Shown: positions 35,572-44,491, counted from the stretch's first letter. The stretch is 64,000 bases of DNA from Streptomyces asoensis (GCF_013085465.1 NZ_CP049838.1:6758001-6822000), one strand, 5' to 3'. A program made the numbers and translations. Notes: generated by a model not told the origin, from the sequence alone.

Positions 35572-38109
35572 ATGGACCCGAACACCCGGGGACCCGAGGA
35601 GTACGGCCAGGACGACGACGGCGGCACGCCGCGCCCGCGCCCGTCCAGGGACCCCCTCACACCCGACTTCGGCCAGCACACGCCGGCCCTGGCCCGCACC
35701 GTGCGGCTCGTCGCGGGCGAACACCTGCTCACGGTCAACCCGGTCGACGGCAGCGAGATAGAACTCCGCCCGCCCGGGGGCCCCTCCCGCTCGAGCGCAG
35801 CCGAGAGCGGGGGAGAAATACCGGAGCGCCCCGCCAAGCGCACCGCGGAGCAGCGAGCCGAGGCCGAGCGCGCCGCCCGGCCGCCGGCCCCCGCCGGAAC
35901 CGCCCGGCCCGCCCAGCCGCTCCTGGGCCGCCAGGACGAACGCGAACAACTGGTCCGCCTGTTGGCCCGTGGCCGCTCCGTCCGCCTCACCGGCCCGGCC
36001 GGCTCCGGCCGCACCAGCCTTCTCGACCTCGTCGCCGAGGACTGCGAGGACCTCGCCCCCGACGGCGTCGTCCGCCTCACCGGCTTCCGTCGCACCTCGG
36101 CCGACCTGCTGCACGACCTCTTCCACGCCGTCTACGACGCCCCCCGGTACCGCCCCGAGGGCGACGACCTGAGCGCCCTGGTCCGCGAGATCGGCGCGGT
36201 CGTCGTGGTCGACGACCTCGACCTCGGCGGCACCGCCCTCGACGAACTCCTGGACGCGACGCCCGAGTGCGCCTTCCTGCTCGGCGCGACCCCGGACACC
36301 CCGCTGCCCTCCGCGGAGTCCGCCGTCGAGGAGGTCGTCCTCTCCGGACTGGACCGCGCGGGCGGCGTCGAGGTGATCGAGCACGCCGTCGGCCGCGTCC
36401 TCACCGAGGAGGAGGCCAACTGGGCCGGCGACCTGTGGTTCGAGTCCGAGGGCCTGCCGCTCCGGTTCGTCCAGGCCGGCGCCCTGCTCTCGCAGCGCGA
36501 CCAGCTGCGGGCCGGCGCCGACGCGGTCGACGCGTTCGGTGTCTTCGAGGACGCCCGGCCGCTCGCCGGTTCCGTCGACGGCCTTGCCGGAGCCGGCGAG
36601 GCCGAGGAGATACCCCTGCCCTCGCTCGGCGAGGCCGCCGCGCCCGCGCCGCTGCTCGCCGCCCGCCTCAGCGCCTCCGCCCGCGCCACCCTGCGCTTCG
36701 CCGTCGCCCTGGACGGCGAGGTCCCGCACCAGGCGCACCTGCCCGCCCTGGTCGGCGACACCCACGCCGACGCGGCCCTCGGTGAACTGGCCGCCTGCGG
36801 ACTCGTCTCCCCGGTCGGCACCCGCTACCGGCTCGCCGCCGGCGTCCAGACCCAGCTCGAGGCCGCCGGATACGCCGACGACGTCGAGACCCGCGCCCAC
36901 TCCGCCGCCCAGCACTACGCCTGGTGGGCCGGACACCCCTCGGTCACACCCGAGCGGGTCTGCGCGGAGGCCGACGCCGTGCTCGCCGCCCTCACCGTGA
37001 TCGTCCCCACGACGACCCGGACCGGCGAGGACGAGGAGTCCACCGCCGTCCAGCTTGCTCGCACCGCTGCGCCCGCGTTCGCCGCGGGCCTGCACTGGAG
37101 CGCCTGGGAGAGCACCCTGCACGAGGGCGCCGAGGCCGCCCGGCTCGCCGGGGAGTCCGCCGACCGCGCCTACTTCCACCACGAACTGGGCGTCCTCGCC
37201 CTCTGCGGCGGAGATCTCGACCGGGCCCGCTCCGAGCTGGAGGCCTCCCTCGCCCTGCGCGGGGCGATCGCCGACAAGCGCGGCACCGTCGCAGGCCGCC
37301 GCGCCCTCGCCCTGGTCACCGACCGCTCCGGGGACATACCCGGCCTCGCGGCGGCGACGGCCGGCGAGGAGGTGCCCGACGCCCGCCACGAGGAGTCGGC
37401 GTCCCCGCCACGCGGCATCCAGGCGGTGCTCCCGACCTACCCGCCGGAGGCCGAGACCGTCGTCGCCCGCCGTGAGCCCGTCGGTCCGCCGGTCCGCCAC
37501 AACCGGGGCGGCCTGAAGAGCCTGGCCAAGCGCAACCTGGTCGCGGCCGGCGCGGGCGCGCTGCTCGTCGCCGTCCTCGGCACGGTCGTGACGCTCGGCG
37601 CGACTTCCAACAACGACGCCAACGACCCCTCCGACCGGGTCGGCGTCAACCCGTCCGCCAGCACCGGCCTGGACGACGGCGGCCTGGACTCGGACACCCC
37701 GGGCGACGACGCCGGTTCCGCCGACACGGGCGAGGCGACCAGCAGGCCGACGGACCCGGGCCCGGACGGCACGATGGGCACCTCGGACGACCCGACCTCC
37801 ACGGGGGAGGCGGAGCCGTCGTCGGAGGCGAGCAGCTCACACGGGTCGGGGGGCGGTGGGTCGTCCCCGACGCCGACCTCGAAGCCGTCGTCGAGCACGA
37901 GTCCGAAGCCCTCGTCATCACCGTCGTCGTCGCCGAGTTCGTCCACCACGCCGAGCACGACGCCTCCGACCGAGACCACCGACCCGCCCAGCGGAACCCC
38001 CACCGGCGACCCGTCCACCGGGACCTCGGCCAGCGGTACCACCTCAAGCGCCCCGGTGTCGCCGAGCACGGCGGACACCACGCCCTCCTCCTCGGACTCG
38101 GTGATCTGA
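35572..38109 (+). CDS. Membrane-anchored STAND-like ATPase protein with Ser/Thr/Pro-rich tail
   Basis: 845 residues. Residues 1-115: disordered, acidic and basic. About 118-250: P-loop NTPase-like domain starting at LLGRQDEREQLVRLLARG, with Walker A GPAGSGRTSLL (141-151), in which the invariant Lys is Arg, and a Walker B-like VVVVDDLDLGG. About 260-620: helical region with winged-helix and TPR-like character (GDLDRARSELEASLALRGA). About 657-677: one membrane helix (VAAGAGALLVAVLGTVVTLG). About 678-845: low-complexity Ser/Thr/Pro/Asp tail, probably outside the cell. The layout suggests a cytoplasmic sensor module anchored to the surface. ATG 35572 is chosen; the longer frame has no homology. 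Function unknown. Confidence 0.75.
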   Translation: MDPNTRGPEEYGQDDDGGTPRPRPSRDPLTPDFGQHTPALARTVRLVAGEHLLTVNPVDGSEIELRPPGGPSRSSAAESGGEIPERPAKRTAEQRAEAERAARPPAPAGTARPAQPLLGRQDEREQLVRLLARGRSVRLTGPAGSGRTSLLDLVAEDCEDLAPDGVVRLTGFRRTSADLLHDLFHAVYDAPRYRPEGDDLSALVREIGAVVVVDDLDLGGTALDELLDATPECAFLLGATPDTPLPSAESAVEEVVLSGLDRAGGVEVIEHAVGRVLTEEEANWAGDLWFESEGLPLRFVQAGALLSQRDQLRAGADAVDAFGVFEDARPLAGSVDGLAGAGEAEEIPLPSLGEAAAPAPLLAARLSASARATLRFAVALDGEVPHQAHLPALVGDTHADAALGELAACGLVSPVGTRYRLAAGVQTQLEAAGYADDVETRAHSAAQHYAWWAGHPSVTPERVCAEADAVLAALTVIVPTTTRTGEDEESTAVQLARTAAPAFAAGLHWSAWESTLHEGAEAARLAGESADRAYFHHELGVLALCGGDLDRARSELEASLALRGAIADKRGTVAGRRALALVTDRSGDIPGLAAATAGEEVPDARHEESASPPRGIQAVLPTYPPEAETVVARREPVGPPVRHNRGGLKSLAKRNLVAAGAGALLVAVLGTVVTLGATSNNDANDPSDRVGVNPSASTGLDDGGLDSDTPGDDAGSADTGEATSRPTDPGPDGTMGTSDDPTSTGEAEPSSEASSSHGSGGGGSSPTPTSKPSSSTSPKPSSSPSSSPSSSTTPSTTPPTETTDPPSGTPTGDPSTGTSASGTTSSAPVSPSTADTTPSSSDSVI

Positions 38110-38126
38110 GCCGTCGGGCACATGAA

Positions 38127-38158
38127 AGGGCCGGGTTCCTCTCCAGGAACCCGGCCCT
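38127..38158. terminator. Bidirectional terminator between the STAND-like gene and nucS
   Basis: AGGGCCGGGTTCCT pairs with AGGAACCCGGCCCT around a 4-nt loop, between two convergent genes. Confidence 0.85.
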
Positions 38159-38179
38159 CTCGTCGTACGGGTGAGTGGG

Positions 38180-38851
38180 TCAGAACAGCCGCAGCTTGTC
38201 GTCCTCGATGCCCCGCATCGCGTTGTAGTCCAGGACCTGGCAGCCGATGCCGCGGTCCGTGGCGAGCACACGGGCCTGGGGCTTGATCTCCTGGGCCGCG
38301 AAGACGCCGCGGACCGGGGCGAGGTGCGGGTCGCGGTTCAACAGCTCCAGATAGCGCGTGAGTTGCTCGACGCCGTCGATCTCGCCGCGCCGCTTGATCT
38401 CCACCGCGACGGTCTGCCCCTCCGCGTCCCGGCACAGGATGTCGACCGGGCCGATGGCGGTCATGTACTCGCGGCGGATGAGGGTGTAGCCCTCGCCGAG
38501 GGTCTCGATGCGGTCGGCGAGCAGCTCCTGGAGGTGTGCTTCCACGCCGTCCTTGATCAGGCCGGGATCGACGCCGAGTTCGTGCGACGAGTCGTGGAGG
38601 ATCTCCTCCATCGTGATGATGAGCTTCTCTCCGCCCTTGTTGACGACGGTCCAGACGCCTTCCTCTTCGCCCGTGCCCTCCTTCAGAGTGCAGGGCGGCG
38701 ACATCCAGTTCAGGGGCTTGTAGGCCCGGTCGTCCGCGTGGATCGAGACGCTGCCGTCCGCCTTCACCAGGATGAGACGAGGGGCGGAGGGCAGGTGGGC
38801 GGTGAGCCGGCCGGCGTAGTCCACGGAGCACCGGGCGATGACGAGACGCAT
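38180..38851 (-). CDS. nucS: Endonuclease NucS (non-canonical mismatch repair)
   Basis: 223 residues. An N-terminal beta-rich dimerisation/DNA-binding domain ([15 protein letters not shown]) and a C-terminal RecB-like nuclease domain with [12 protein letters not shown] and [17 protein letters not shown], which supply the D-ExK catalytic residues. NucS cuts both strands at certain mismatches and replaces MutS/MutL in actinobacteria. ATG 38851 gives the typical start MRLVIA; the in-frame codons further upstream are not conserved. The C-terminal DKLRLF resembles the sliding-clamp interacting tail known in this family. The gene converges with the STAND-like gene across a terminator. Confidence 0.95.
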   Translation of the reverse strand: MRLVIARCSVDYAGRLTAHLPSAPRLILVKADGSVSIHADDRAYKPLNWMSPPCTLKEGTGEEEGVWTVVNKGGEKLIITMEEILHDSSHELGVDPGLIKDGVEAHLQELLADRIETLGEGYTLIRREYMTAIGPVDILCRDAEGQTVAVEIKRRGEIDGVEQLTRYLELLNRDPHLAPVRGVFAAQEIKPQARVLATDRGIGCQVLDYNAMRGIEDDKLRLF

Positions 38852-39172
38852 GGTGCACAACGCTATCCGACGCCCCACCGGGCACGCGATTCGCCCGCCC
38901 GTCTCCCACCCCCACCCTCAACCGAGGCCCCTTCGGGCCCGCCCCTTTCGACCTGGTAACCCATCGTTCGCCAGCTGCTCGACAGTGGCCGATTGTGTGC
39001 CTACTTGGAGTTCCCTATGTGCCCATTCTCCTGGTGCGGTCACGGTCCGTTGCCTACCGTAGTGAACGGGAGGTCGCGATGCGTGTACTCAGCGTGTGCG
39101 GTGTTTCGGCATGCGAACTCCCTTTCCCTGTCCGGCAACCCCTGTTGTTCCGGGGGTGCGAGAGGAGTACCC
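38852..39172. other. 321-bp non-coding gap upstream of the SCO5389-like gene
   Basis: Contains a GGGCC-type inverted repeat near 38915-38945 and a candidate -10 TACCGT at 39055-39060 for the rightward gene. No convincing ORF or RNA gene is seen. Confidence 0.4.
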
Positions 39173-39565
39173 ATGTCGCTCGACGTCTCACCGGCCCTAC
39201 TCGAACAGGCCGAGCGAGGCGAGGTCGACGAAGTAGAATTCGTCGACTGCGTCCGGACCTCCCTGCCTTACGCATGGGAGATGGTCAGCTCCCTGGTGGC
39301 CCAGCTGAAGGTGGACGGCGGAGACTTCGCCGACAACCAGACGCCCCCGCCGGACGAGCAGGCACGCGGGCAGTTGCTGCGCGCGCTCGCGAGTGACGCC
39401 ATACGCGGCGCGCTTCAGCGGCACTTCGGTGTGCGGCTGGCCTTCCAGAACTGCCACCGGGTGGCGGTGTTCCCGTTGGAGCCGGCTGTCGACGAGAAGC
39501 TCGCCCGTTTCACCTCGGTCCGCAGCCAGGTGCTGAACCAGTCCCCGGAATTCCGGGACTGCTGA
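39173..39565 (+). CDS. SCO5389-family conserved protein of unknown function
   Basis: 130 residues, acidic and mostly helical, with no membrane segment. It begins SLDVSPALLEQAERGEVDEV, and the C-terminal half includes LQRHFGVRLAFQNCHRVAVF. I recognise it as the small conserved actinobacterial family named after S. coelicolor SCO5389; I know of no function. AGAGGAG precedes the ATG by 6 nt. The adjacent nucS gene is divergently transcribed, and this synteny looks conserved. Confidence 0.75.
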   Translation: MSLDVSPALLEQAERGEVDEVEFVDCVRTSLPYAWEMVSSLVAQLKVDGGDFADNQTPPPDEQARGQLLRALASDAIRGALQRHFGVRLAFQNCHRVAVFPLEPAVDEKLARFTSVRSQVLNQSPEFRDC

Positions 39566-39648
39566 CACGTGAGCTTGTTGCTTGCCGCTCCTGACGCGGG
39601 AGGATCCATCGGTACGGGAGTGGCAAGCCTCGCGGCCGGCTGGGCTGT

Positions 39649-40677
39649 TCACCGGAGGTGGGGGAGCACCTCCGAGCCCAGCCGCCGTACGTTCTCCTCG
39701 GTGGCCGCCAGGTCGCCGGAACCTTCGACCAGCAGGGCGAAACGCGAGATGCCGGTCCGCTCGCTGGTCGCCGCGAGGCGGTCGACGCACAGCCGTGGGG
39801 TGCCCACCGGGTGCAGCCCGCAGAGCAGTTCGGTGTACGCCACCGGGTCCCGCATGGAACGGGCCCGGCCGTCCACCGTGACATGCGCGTCGAGTCCCTG
39901 CCTCAGCCAGCCCGGCATCGCCTTCACCAGGGTCTCCACCGCGTCCGTGCGCCGGTCCGCGATCTGGCAGACCCCCGCCGAGACATGCGCCGCGCCCCGG
40001 ATCTCGTCCCCGGACCGCCCGGCCGCGCGCGCGTACTGCCGCCACGCGGCGACCATCTCGGCCTTCTCCTCGTCCCCCACGTGCATGCCGAGGAGCATCG
40101 GCAGCCCGCGCTCGGCGGCCAGCCGTACGCTCGCCGGCGAGGTGCACGCGACGACGACCTCCGGGCCCGACGCGTCCGTGAGCGCCTCCGACGGCCTGGG
40201 GACGACGGGGACTTCGCGGAAGCGGAACCGCTCGCCGTCGGCCCCCACCGAGGGGTCGCGCAGCCAGCGCACCAGCAGATCGAGTGATTCCGGGAACCCT
40301 TGCTCGTACGCCTCCAGGCCCGCGCCGAACACCTCCAGGTCCACCCACGGGCCGCCGCGCCCCACGCCCAGCGAGAAGCGGCCGCCACTCGTCAAGTGCA
40401 GCAGCGCGGCCTGCTCGCCCAGGGCGACGGGGTGGACGGTGGGCAGTACGCTGACCGCGGTGCCGACCCGGATGCGGCGGGTGCGGCCCAGCAGCAGAGC
40501 GGCGAGCGTGACCGCCGACGGGCACGTGCCGTACGGCACGAAGTGGTGCTCGGCCAGCCAGACCGAGTCGAGGCCCGCCTCCTCGGCCACCTCGGCCGAG
40601 CGGACCGCGCGGTGCAGCGCCTCGCCCTGACCCTGGCCGGGGAACTGGGCTCCCAACACGAAACTTCCAACGCGCAT
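39649..40677 (-). CDS. LLM-class flavin/F420-dependent oxidoreductase
   Basis: 342 residues, luciferase-like TIM barrel. Motifs: SVWLAEHHFVPYGTCPSAV near the N-terminus, RIRVGTAVSVLPTVHPVALG and GGRFSLGVGRGGPWVDL. These are typical of the bacterial luciferase family that uses FMN or coenzyme F420; substrate unknown. ATG 40677 starts the conserved RVGSFVLGAQFPGQG, with GCAGGAAA upstream. It is transcribed divergently from the small Cys-rich protein gene. Confidence 0.88.
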   Translation of the reverse strand: MRVGSFVLGAQFPGQGQGEALHRAVRSAEVAEEAGLDSVWLAEHHFVPYGTCPSAVTLAALLLGRTRRIRVGTAVSVLPTVHPVALGEQAALLHLTSGGRFSLGVGRGGPWVDLEVFGAGLEAYEQGFPESLDLLVRWLRDPSVGADGERFRFREVPVVPRPSEALTDASGPEVVVACTSPASVRLAAERGLPMLLGMHVGDEEKAEMVAAWRQYARAAGRSGDEIRGAAHVSAGVCQIADRRTDAVETLVKAMPGWLRQGLDAHVTVDGRARSMRDPVAYTELLCGLHPVGTPRLCVDRLAATSERTGISRFALLVEGSGDLAATEENVRRLGSEVLPHLR

Positions 40678-40851
40678 GGACTTTCCTGCTTCCTTGGCTC
40701 CGACACGGAGCTCCCCCACCCGGCATAACCGTCTGACACGTGCCGAGGACACGGCCTGGCGGAGAGATTTGCGGATTGTCTGGAGAATGGGGCGCCGGGG
40801 AGGGCGACTTGTGGGGACCGCTGCCCTACGGGTACCCGCGCGCACGCCGCG

Positions 40852-40857
40852 TAGGCT
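40852..40857 (+). promoter_or_regulatory. Candidate -10 box for the Cys/His protein gene
   Basis: TAGGCT lies 41 nt before the GTG at 40899, giving an mRNA leader of about 35 nt. No -35 match is obvious. Confidence 0.4.
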
Positions 40858-40898
40858 GGACACCAATCCTGCTTCCTGTATAGCCCGTGAGGTGTCCC

Positions 40899-41231
40899 GT
40901 GTCCCCGCGTCGCAACCGCCCCAAGGGTGAGGGCTCGTCCGACCAGAGCGCCGAGGACGACCGCGCGAGCCGTTACGGCGGCTGGCAGTCCGCGGAGAGC
41001 TGGCAGGGCGAGCAGTGGAGCGTGCGGCACGTGGCCGGCGCGAGCGCGCAGGGCAAGGCGTACCGGTGCCCCGGCTGCGACCAGCTGATCCCCGACGGTG
41101 TGCCGCATGTCGTCGTCTGGCCCGAGCACGCGGGCGTCGACGACCGCCGGCACTGGCACAAGGCGTGCTGGAACGCACGGGACCGCCGCACCCCAGGGGT
41201 GCGGCGGTCCCGTAACGCGCCGAAGTTTTAG
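40899..41231 (+). CDS. Small protein with a Cys/His (zinc-ribbon-like) motif
   Basis: 110 residues. A charged N-terminus (SPRRNRPKGEG) is followed by a compact domain with YRCPGCDQLIPDGVPHVVVW and HWHKACWNARDRR. C-x2-C with the later His and Cys could bind zinc. Similar actinobacterial proteins are often labelled ATP/GTP-binding, but I see no P-loop. The last 18 codons contain a perfect 37-nt palindrome, and the stop codon TAG is formed at the junction with a MITE-like element. GTG 40899 is preferred over GTG 40887; neither has a strong ribosome site, although TGAGG lies at 40888-40892. Confidence 0.75.
   Translation: MSPRRNRPKGEGSSDQSAEDDRASRYGGWQSAESWQGEQWSVRHVAGASAQGKAYRCPGCDQLIPDGVPHVVVWPEHAGVDDRRHWHKACWNARDRRTPGVRRSRNAPKF
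41177..41213 (+). terminator. Perfect 18-bp palindrome overlapping the 3-prime end of the CDS
   Basis: ACGGGACCGCCGCACCCC and its exact complement flank a single A. The structure lies wholly inside the reading frame, ending 18 nt before the stop. It would form a very strong hairpin and probably terminates transcription. Confidence 0.7.
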
Positions 41232-41412
41232 GGCCTGTCCGGCGGATCATGCCGGAGACGCGGGGTCTGGCACGCCGATCTGCGGCGTTGTCGTCGGTTG
41301 CCGACGCTCCGCGTCGACGCCCTCCTCCGCCTTGCAGCTCAACGCAGACCCCGCTCACCCGCAGTGATGAGGTGCCGTGGCTTTCCTCCGACCTGATCCG
41401 CCGAACAGGCCC
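41231..41412. mobile_element. MITE-like element with 19-bp terminal inverted repeats
   Basis: 182 bp with ends GGGCCTGTCCGGCGGATCA and the complement of GGGCCTGTTCGGCGGATCA (one mismatch). It is flanked by TA on both sides (41229-41230 and 41413-41414), consistent with a TA target duplication. The interior has no usable ORF. It looks like a non-autonomous element mobilised by an IS630-like or related transposase; similar repeats are common in Streptomyces as I recall. It sits exactly between the stop of the Cys/His protein gene and the end of the convergent ABC permease gene. Confidence 0.8.
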
Positions 41413-41418
41413 TAGCCC

Positions 41419-42300
41419 TCAGACGTCGCGCTTCTCCAGCAGGGCGAAGGCGCCGCCGAGCACGGCGGCGGTCACGCCGAGCGCGATCCACAGCGGGTCC
41501 CAGCCGCTCGGCCCGCTCTCGCTGAGCGAGGTCGAGTAGAAGACGCTCAGCTGGTTCGGGATCGAGTACTCGAACAGGGCCTGGCGCAGGTCCTCCAGCG
41601 AGGACGAGAACATGAAGATCGCGATGACCAGCGGGGCCAGCAGGACGCCGATCATGATGGTGATGGCGCCGGCCGAGTGCCGGATGATCGAGCCGACGGC
41701 CAGCGAGATCAGCCCGAGCAGCGCGATGTAGAGGGACACACCGAAGGTGGCCTTGAGCCACTCCGAGCCGGTCGGCTGCCGGGCGTCGCCCAGCATGCCC
41801 ACGTCCACCATGGCGACGAAGCCCGAGGACACGAGCGTGACGACGAACGCGACGGCGAAGAACACGACCGCCTTCGCGGCGAGCACCCGGCCGCGGGACG
41901 GGCAGGCCACCATCGTCGTCCGGATCATGCCGGTGCCGTACTCCGAGGCCGTGGTCAGCACGCCGAGCGTGATGACGCACATGCTGCCCAGGAGCAGCCC
42001 GAAGAAGCCGAACGACAGGGCGGTGTCGCCCGCGAGGTCGCCCTCGGTCGCGTTCGCGGCGACGACGGCGCCGGCCAGTAGTCCGATGCCGACGACGAGC
42101 AGCACGAACACGCCCAGCGTCCACATCGTGGAGCGCACCGAGCGGATCTTCGTCCACTCCGAGGCGATGGCGTGCCCGAGGTGCGTGCGCACGATCGGGA
42201 TCGGCGAGGTGTAGGCGGGGCCGGTCGCGGCGTACGCGGGGCCGGGCGCCCCCTGCCAGGCGGGCGCGGCCTGCGGCGACGGGTGCTGCGGGGTGCTCAT
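41419..42300 (-). CDS. ABC-2 type exporter permease (pair 1)
   Basis: 293 residues. A Pro/Ala-rich cytoplasmic N-terminus of about 45 residues, then six membrane helices. The element ASEWTKIRSVRSTMWTL directly before the first helix and SEYGTGMIRTTMVACPSRGR are typical of ABC-2 permeases in streptomycetes. Its ATG overlaps the stop of the ATPase gene upstream (ATGA). It forms an exporter with that ATPase; substrate unknown. The MITE lies just beyond its stop codon. Confidence 0.9.
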   Translation of the reverse strand: MSTPQHPSPQAAPAWQGAPGPAYAATGPAYTSPIPIVRTHLGHAIASEWTKIRSVRSTMWTLGVFVLLVVGIGLLAGAVVAANATEGDLAGDTALSFGFFGLLLGSMCVITLGVLTTASEYGTGMIRTTMVACPSRGRVLAAKAVVFFAVAFVVTLVSSGFVAMVDVGMLGDARQPTGSEWLKATFGVSLYIALLGLISLAVGSIIRHSAGAITIMIGVLLAPLVIAIFMFSSSLEDLRQALFEYSIPNQLSVFYSTSLSESGPSGWDPLWIALGVTAAVLGGAFALLEKRDV

Positions 42301-43607
42301 CGGGCGTCCTCGGACTTGGTCGGGGCGGCGTCGGGGGCGGGCGCGGCGGGTGCGGCCGGGGCCGGCTCGGGCGCGGCGGCCACCGGGGCGGGGGCGGCCG
42401 CGGGCGGCGCCTTCTCCAGCGATGCCGGGGCCGGCGGCTGGGCCGGGGCCTGTGCGGGCGCCTGCGCGTACGGGTTGGCCCCGTTCGGGTCGGGCGCCGT
42501 GGCGGGTGCCCCGGGGGCGCCGTACGCCCCGTAGGAGGCCGCCGGGGGCGTCTGGGCCGGCTGCGGCGGCGCGTATCCGGGGTGCTGCGGGGGCGGCGGG
42601 GCGTACCAGCCCGGCTGGCCCTGGCCCGGCACCGGCATGGGCGGCTGTGCGCCGAGCGGCAGCTGCTGCTGGAGGCCGGCCTTCTGGTCGATGGTGGACC
42701 GGTAGTCGACGGCGCCCTGCGTCATCCGCATGTACGCCTCCTCCAGCGAGGCCTGGTGCGGCGACAGCTCCCACAGGCGTACGTCGGTGTCATGGGCGAT
42801 GTCGCTGATGCGAGGCAGCGGCAGCCCGGTCACCCGCAGCGCGCCGTCCTGCTCGGGCATCACATGGCCGCCCGCCTCGGTGAGCGCGGAGGCCAGCTTC
42901 TCGCGCAGCTGCGGTTCGGTGTGCGGGGTGCGGACCCGCGCGAAGTCGGCGGAGTTGGCCGAGATGAAGTCCGTCACGCTCATGTCGGAGAGCAGCTGCC
43001 CGCGCCCGATCACGATCAGGTGGTCGGCGGTCACCGCCATCTCGCTCATGAGGTGGGAGGAGACGAACACCGTGCGGCCCTCGGCGGCCAGCGACTTCAT
43101 CAGGTTGCGCACCCAGAGGATGCCCTCGGGGTCGAGGCCGTTGACCGGCTCGTCGAAGAGCAGCACCTGCGGGTCGCCGAGCAGCGCGGCGGCGATGCCG
43201 AGCCGCTGGCCCATGCCCAGGGAGAAGCCCTTGGAGCGCTTGCGCGCCACGTCCTGGAGGCCGACCACGCCGAGCACCTCGTCGACCCGCCGGGCCGGGA
43301 TGCCGGACAGCTGGGCCAGGCTCAGCAGGTGGTTGCGGGCGTGCCGGCCGCCGTGCACCGCCTTGGCATCCAGCAGGGCGCCCACCTGGCGGGCGGCGTT
43401 CGGCAGCTTGCGGTACGGGTAGCCGCCGATCGTCACCGTCCCGGAGGTCGGGTTGTCCAGGCCCAGGATCATCCGCATGGTCGTCGACTTGCCCGAGCCG
43501 TTCGGCCCGAGGAAGCCGGTGACGGCGCCGGGCCGTACCTGGAAGGAAAGGTTGTACACAGCGGTCTTGTCGCCGTAGCGCTTGGTCAGGCCGACTGCTT
43601 CGATCAT
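42297..43607 (-). CDS. ABC transporter ATPase with long Pro/Ala-rich C-terminal tail (pair 1)
   Basis: 436 residues. The first about 305 are a standard ABC ATPase: Walker A GFLGPNGSGKSTTMRMILGL, signature GFSLGMGQRLGIAAALLG, Walker B VLLFDEPVNGLDPEG, and a His switch in VFVSSHLMSEMA. The remaining about 130 residues are almost only Pro, Ala, Gly, Gln and Tyr, with no recognisable fold, which is unusual for this family and absent from the sister ATPase of pair 2. ATG 43607 begins the conserved MIEAVGLTKRYG. The gene precedes and overlaps its permease. Confidence 0.92.
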   Translation of the reverse strand: MIEAVGLTKRYGDKTAVYNLSFQVRPGAVTGFLGPNGSGKSTTMRMILGLDNPTSGTVTIGGYPYRKLPNAARQVGALLDAKAVHGGRHARNHLLSLAQLSGIPARRVDEVLGVVGLQDVARKRSKGFSLGMGQRLGIAAALLGDPQVLLFDEPVNGLDPEGILWVRNLMKSLAAEGRTVFVSSHLMSEMAVTADHLIVIGRGQLLSDMSVTDFISANSADFARVRTPHTEPQLREKLASALTEAGGHVMPEQDGALRVTGLPLPRISDIAHDTDVRLWELSPHQASLEEAYMRMTQGAVDYRSTIDQKAGLQQQLPLGAQPPMPVPGQGQPGWYAPPPPQHPGYAPPQPAQTPPAASYGAYGAPGAPATAPDPNGANPYAQAPAQAPAQPPAPASLEKAPPAAAPAPVAAAPEPAPAAPAAPAPDAAPTKSEDAR

Positions 43608-43717
43608 GCTCCGCACCCATCGAAAGGTTCAGGACAGCAGGGCACACGCCCCCGTAAGGGTTAGGAGACTATCGGGGCGCTGACGGTTCCGCTCAAATGA
43701 AAGCAAAGCCCAAAGCG

Positions 43718-44491
43718 TTACGCGTCGCGTTTCTTCAGCAGGAGGTAGCCGCCCGCGAGCGCGGCGACCGCCCACAGCGCCATGATGGCGAACCCGCCCC
43801 AGGGGCCGTACGGGGTGTCGTCGTCGATCGGCGTGACCACCTGCATGATCTTGCTGCCCGCCTGGTCGGGCAGATACCGGCCGATCTTCTTCGTCGCGGA
43901 GACGTTGCCGAGGATGTTGGAGATCAGGAAGAAGAACGGCATCAGGATGCCGAGCGACAGCATCGGTGAGCGCAGCATCGTGGCCACACCCATCGAGAAC
44001 ACGGCGATGAGCGTCATGTACAGACCGCCGCCGATGACCGCCCGCAGGACTCCGGTGTCCCCGATCGACGCCCTGTGGGAGCCGAGCATGGCCTGCCCCA
44101 GGAAGAACGTGACGAAGCTGGTGGCCAGCCCCACGGCCAGCGCGAGCCCGGTGGCCACCGCGATCTTGCTGAACAGGAAGGTGCCGCGCTGCGGCACGGC
44201 GGCCAGCGAGGTGCGGATCATGCCGGTGCTGTACTCGTTCGACACGACCAGCACCCCGAACACGATCATCGCGAGCTGGCCGAGGCTCATCCCGGCGAAG
44301 CTGATGAAGGTGGGGTCGAAGGAGAGCCGGTCGTCGCGGCTCATGTTGTCGAACTCGTTCCTCGACAGCGCCGAGATCAGCATGCCGAGGGCGATGGTGA
44401 CCACCACGGCGAGCGAGAGCGTCCACACGGTGGAGGCCACCGACCGGATCTTGGTCCACTCGGACCGGACGACCTGGGTCGCCGCCATCAT
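43718..44491 (-). CDS. ABC-2 type exporter permease (pair 2)
   Basis: 257 residues, six membrane helices. It shares with the pair 1 permease the element VRSEWTKIRSVASTVWTL and the SNEYSTGMIRTSLAAVPQRG segment, so the two arose by duplication. The start ATG at 44491 overlaps the ATPase stop (TGATG), with GAGGAG upstream. The C-terminus ends in the positively charged LLKKRDA as in its paralogue (LLEKRDV). Confidence 0.9.
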   Translation of the reverse strand: MMAATQVVRSEWTKIRSVASTVWTLSLAVVVTIALGMLISALSRNEFDNMSRDDRLSFDPTFISFAGMSLGQLAMIVFGVLVVSNEYSTGMIRTSLAAVPQRGTFLFSKIAVATGLALAVGLATSFVTFFLGQAMLGSHRASIGDTGVLRAVIGGGLYMTLIAVFSMGVATMLRSPMLSLGILMPFFFLISNILGNVSATKKIGRYLPDQAGSKIMQVVTPIDDDTPYGPWGGFAIMALWAVAALAGGYLLLKKRDA

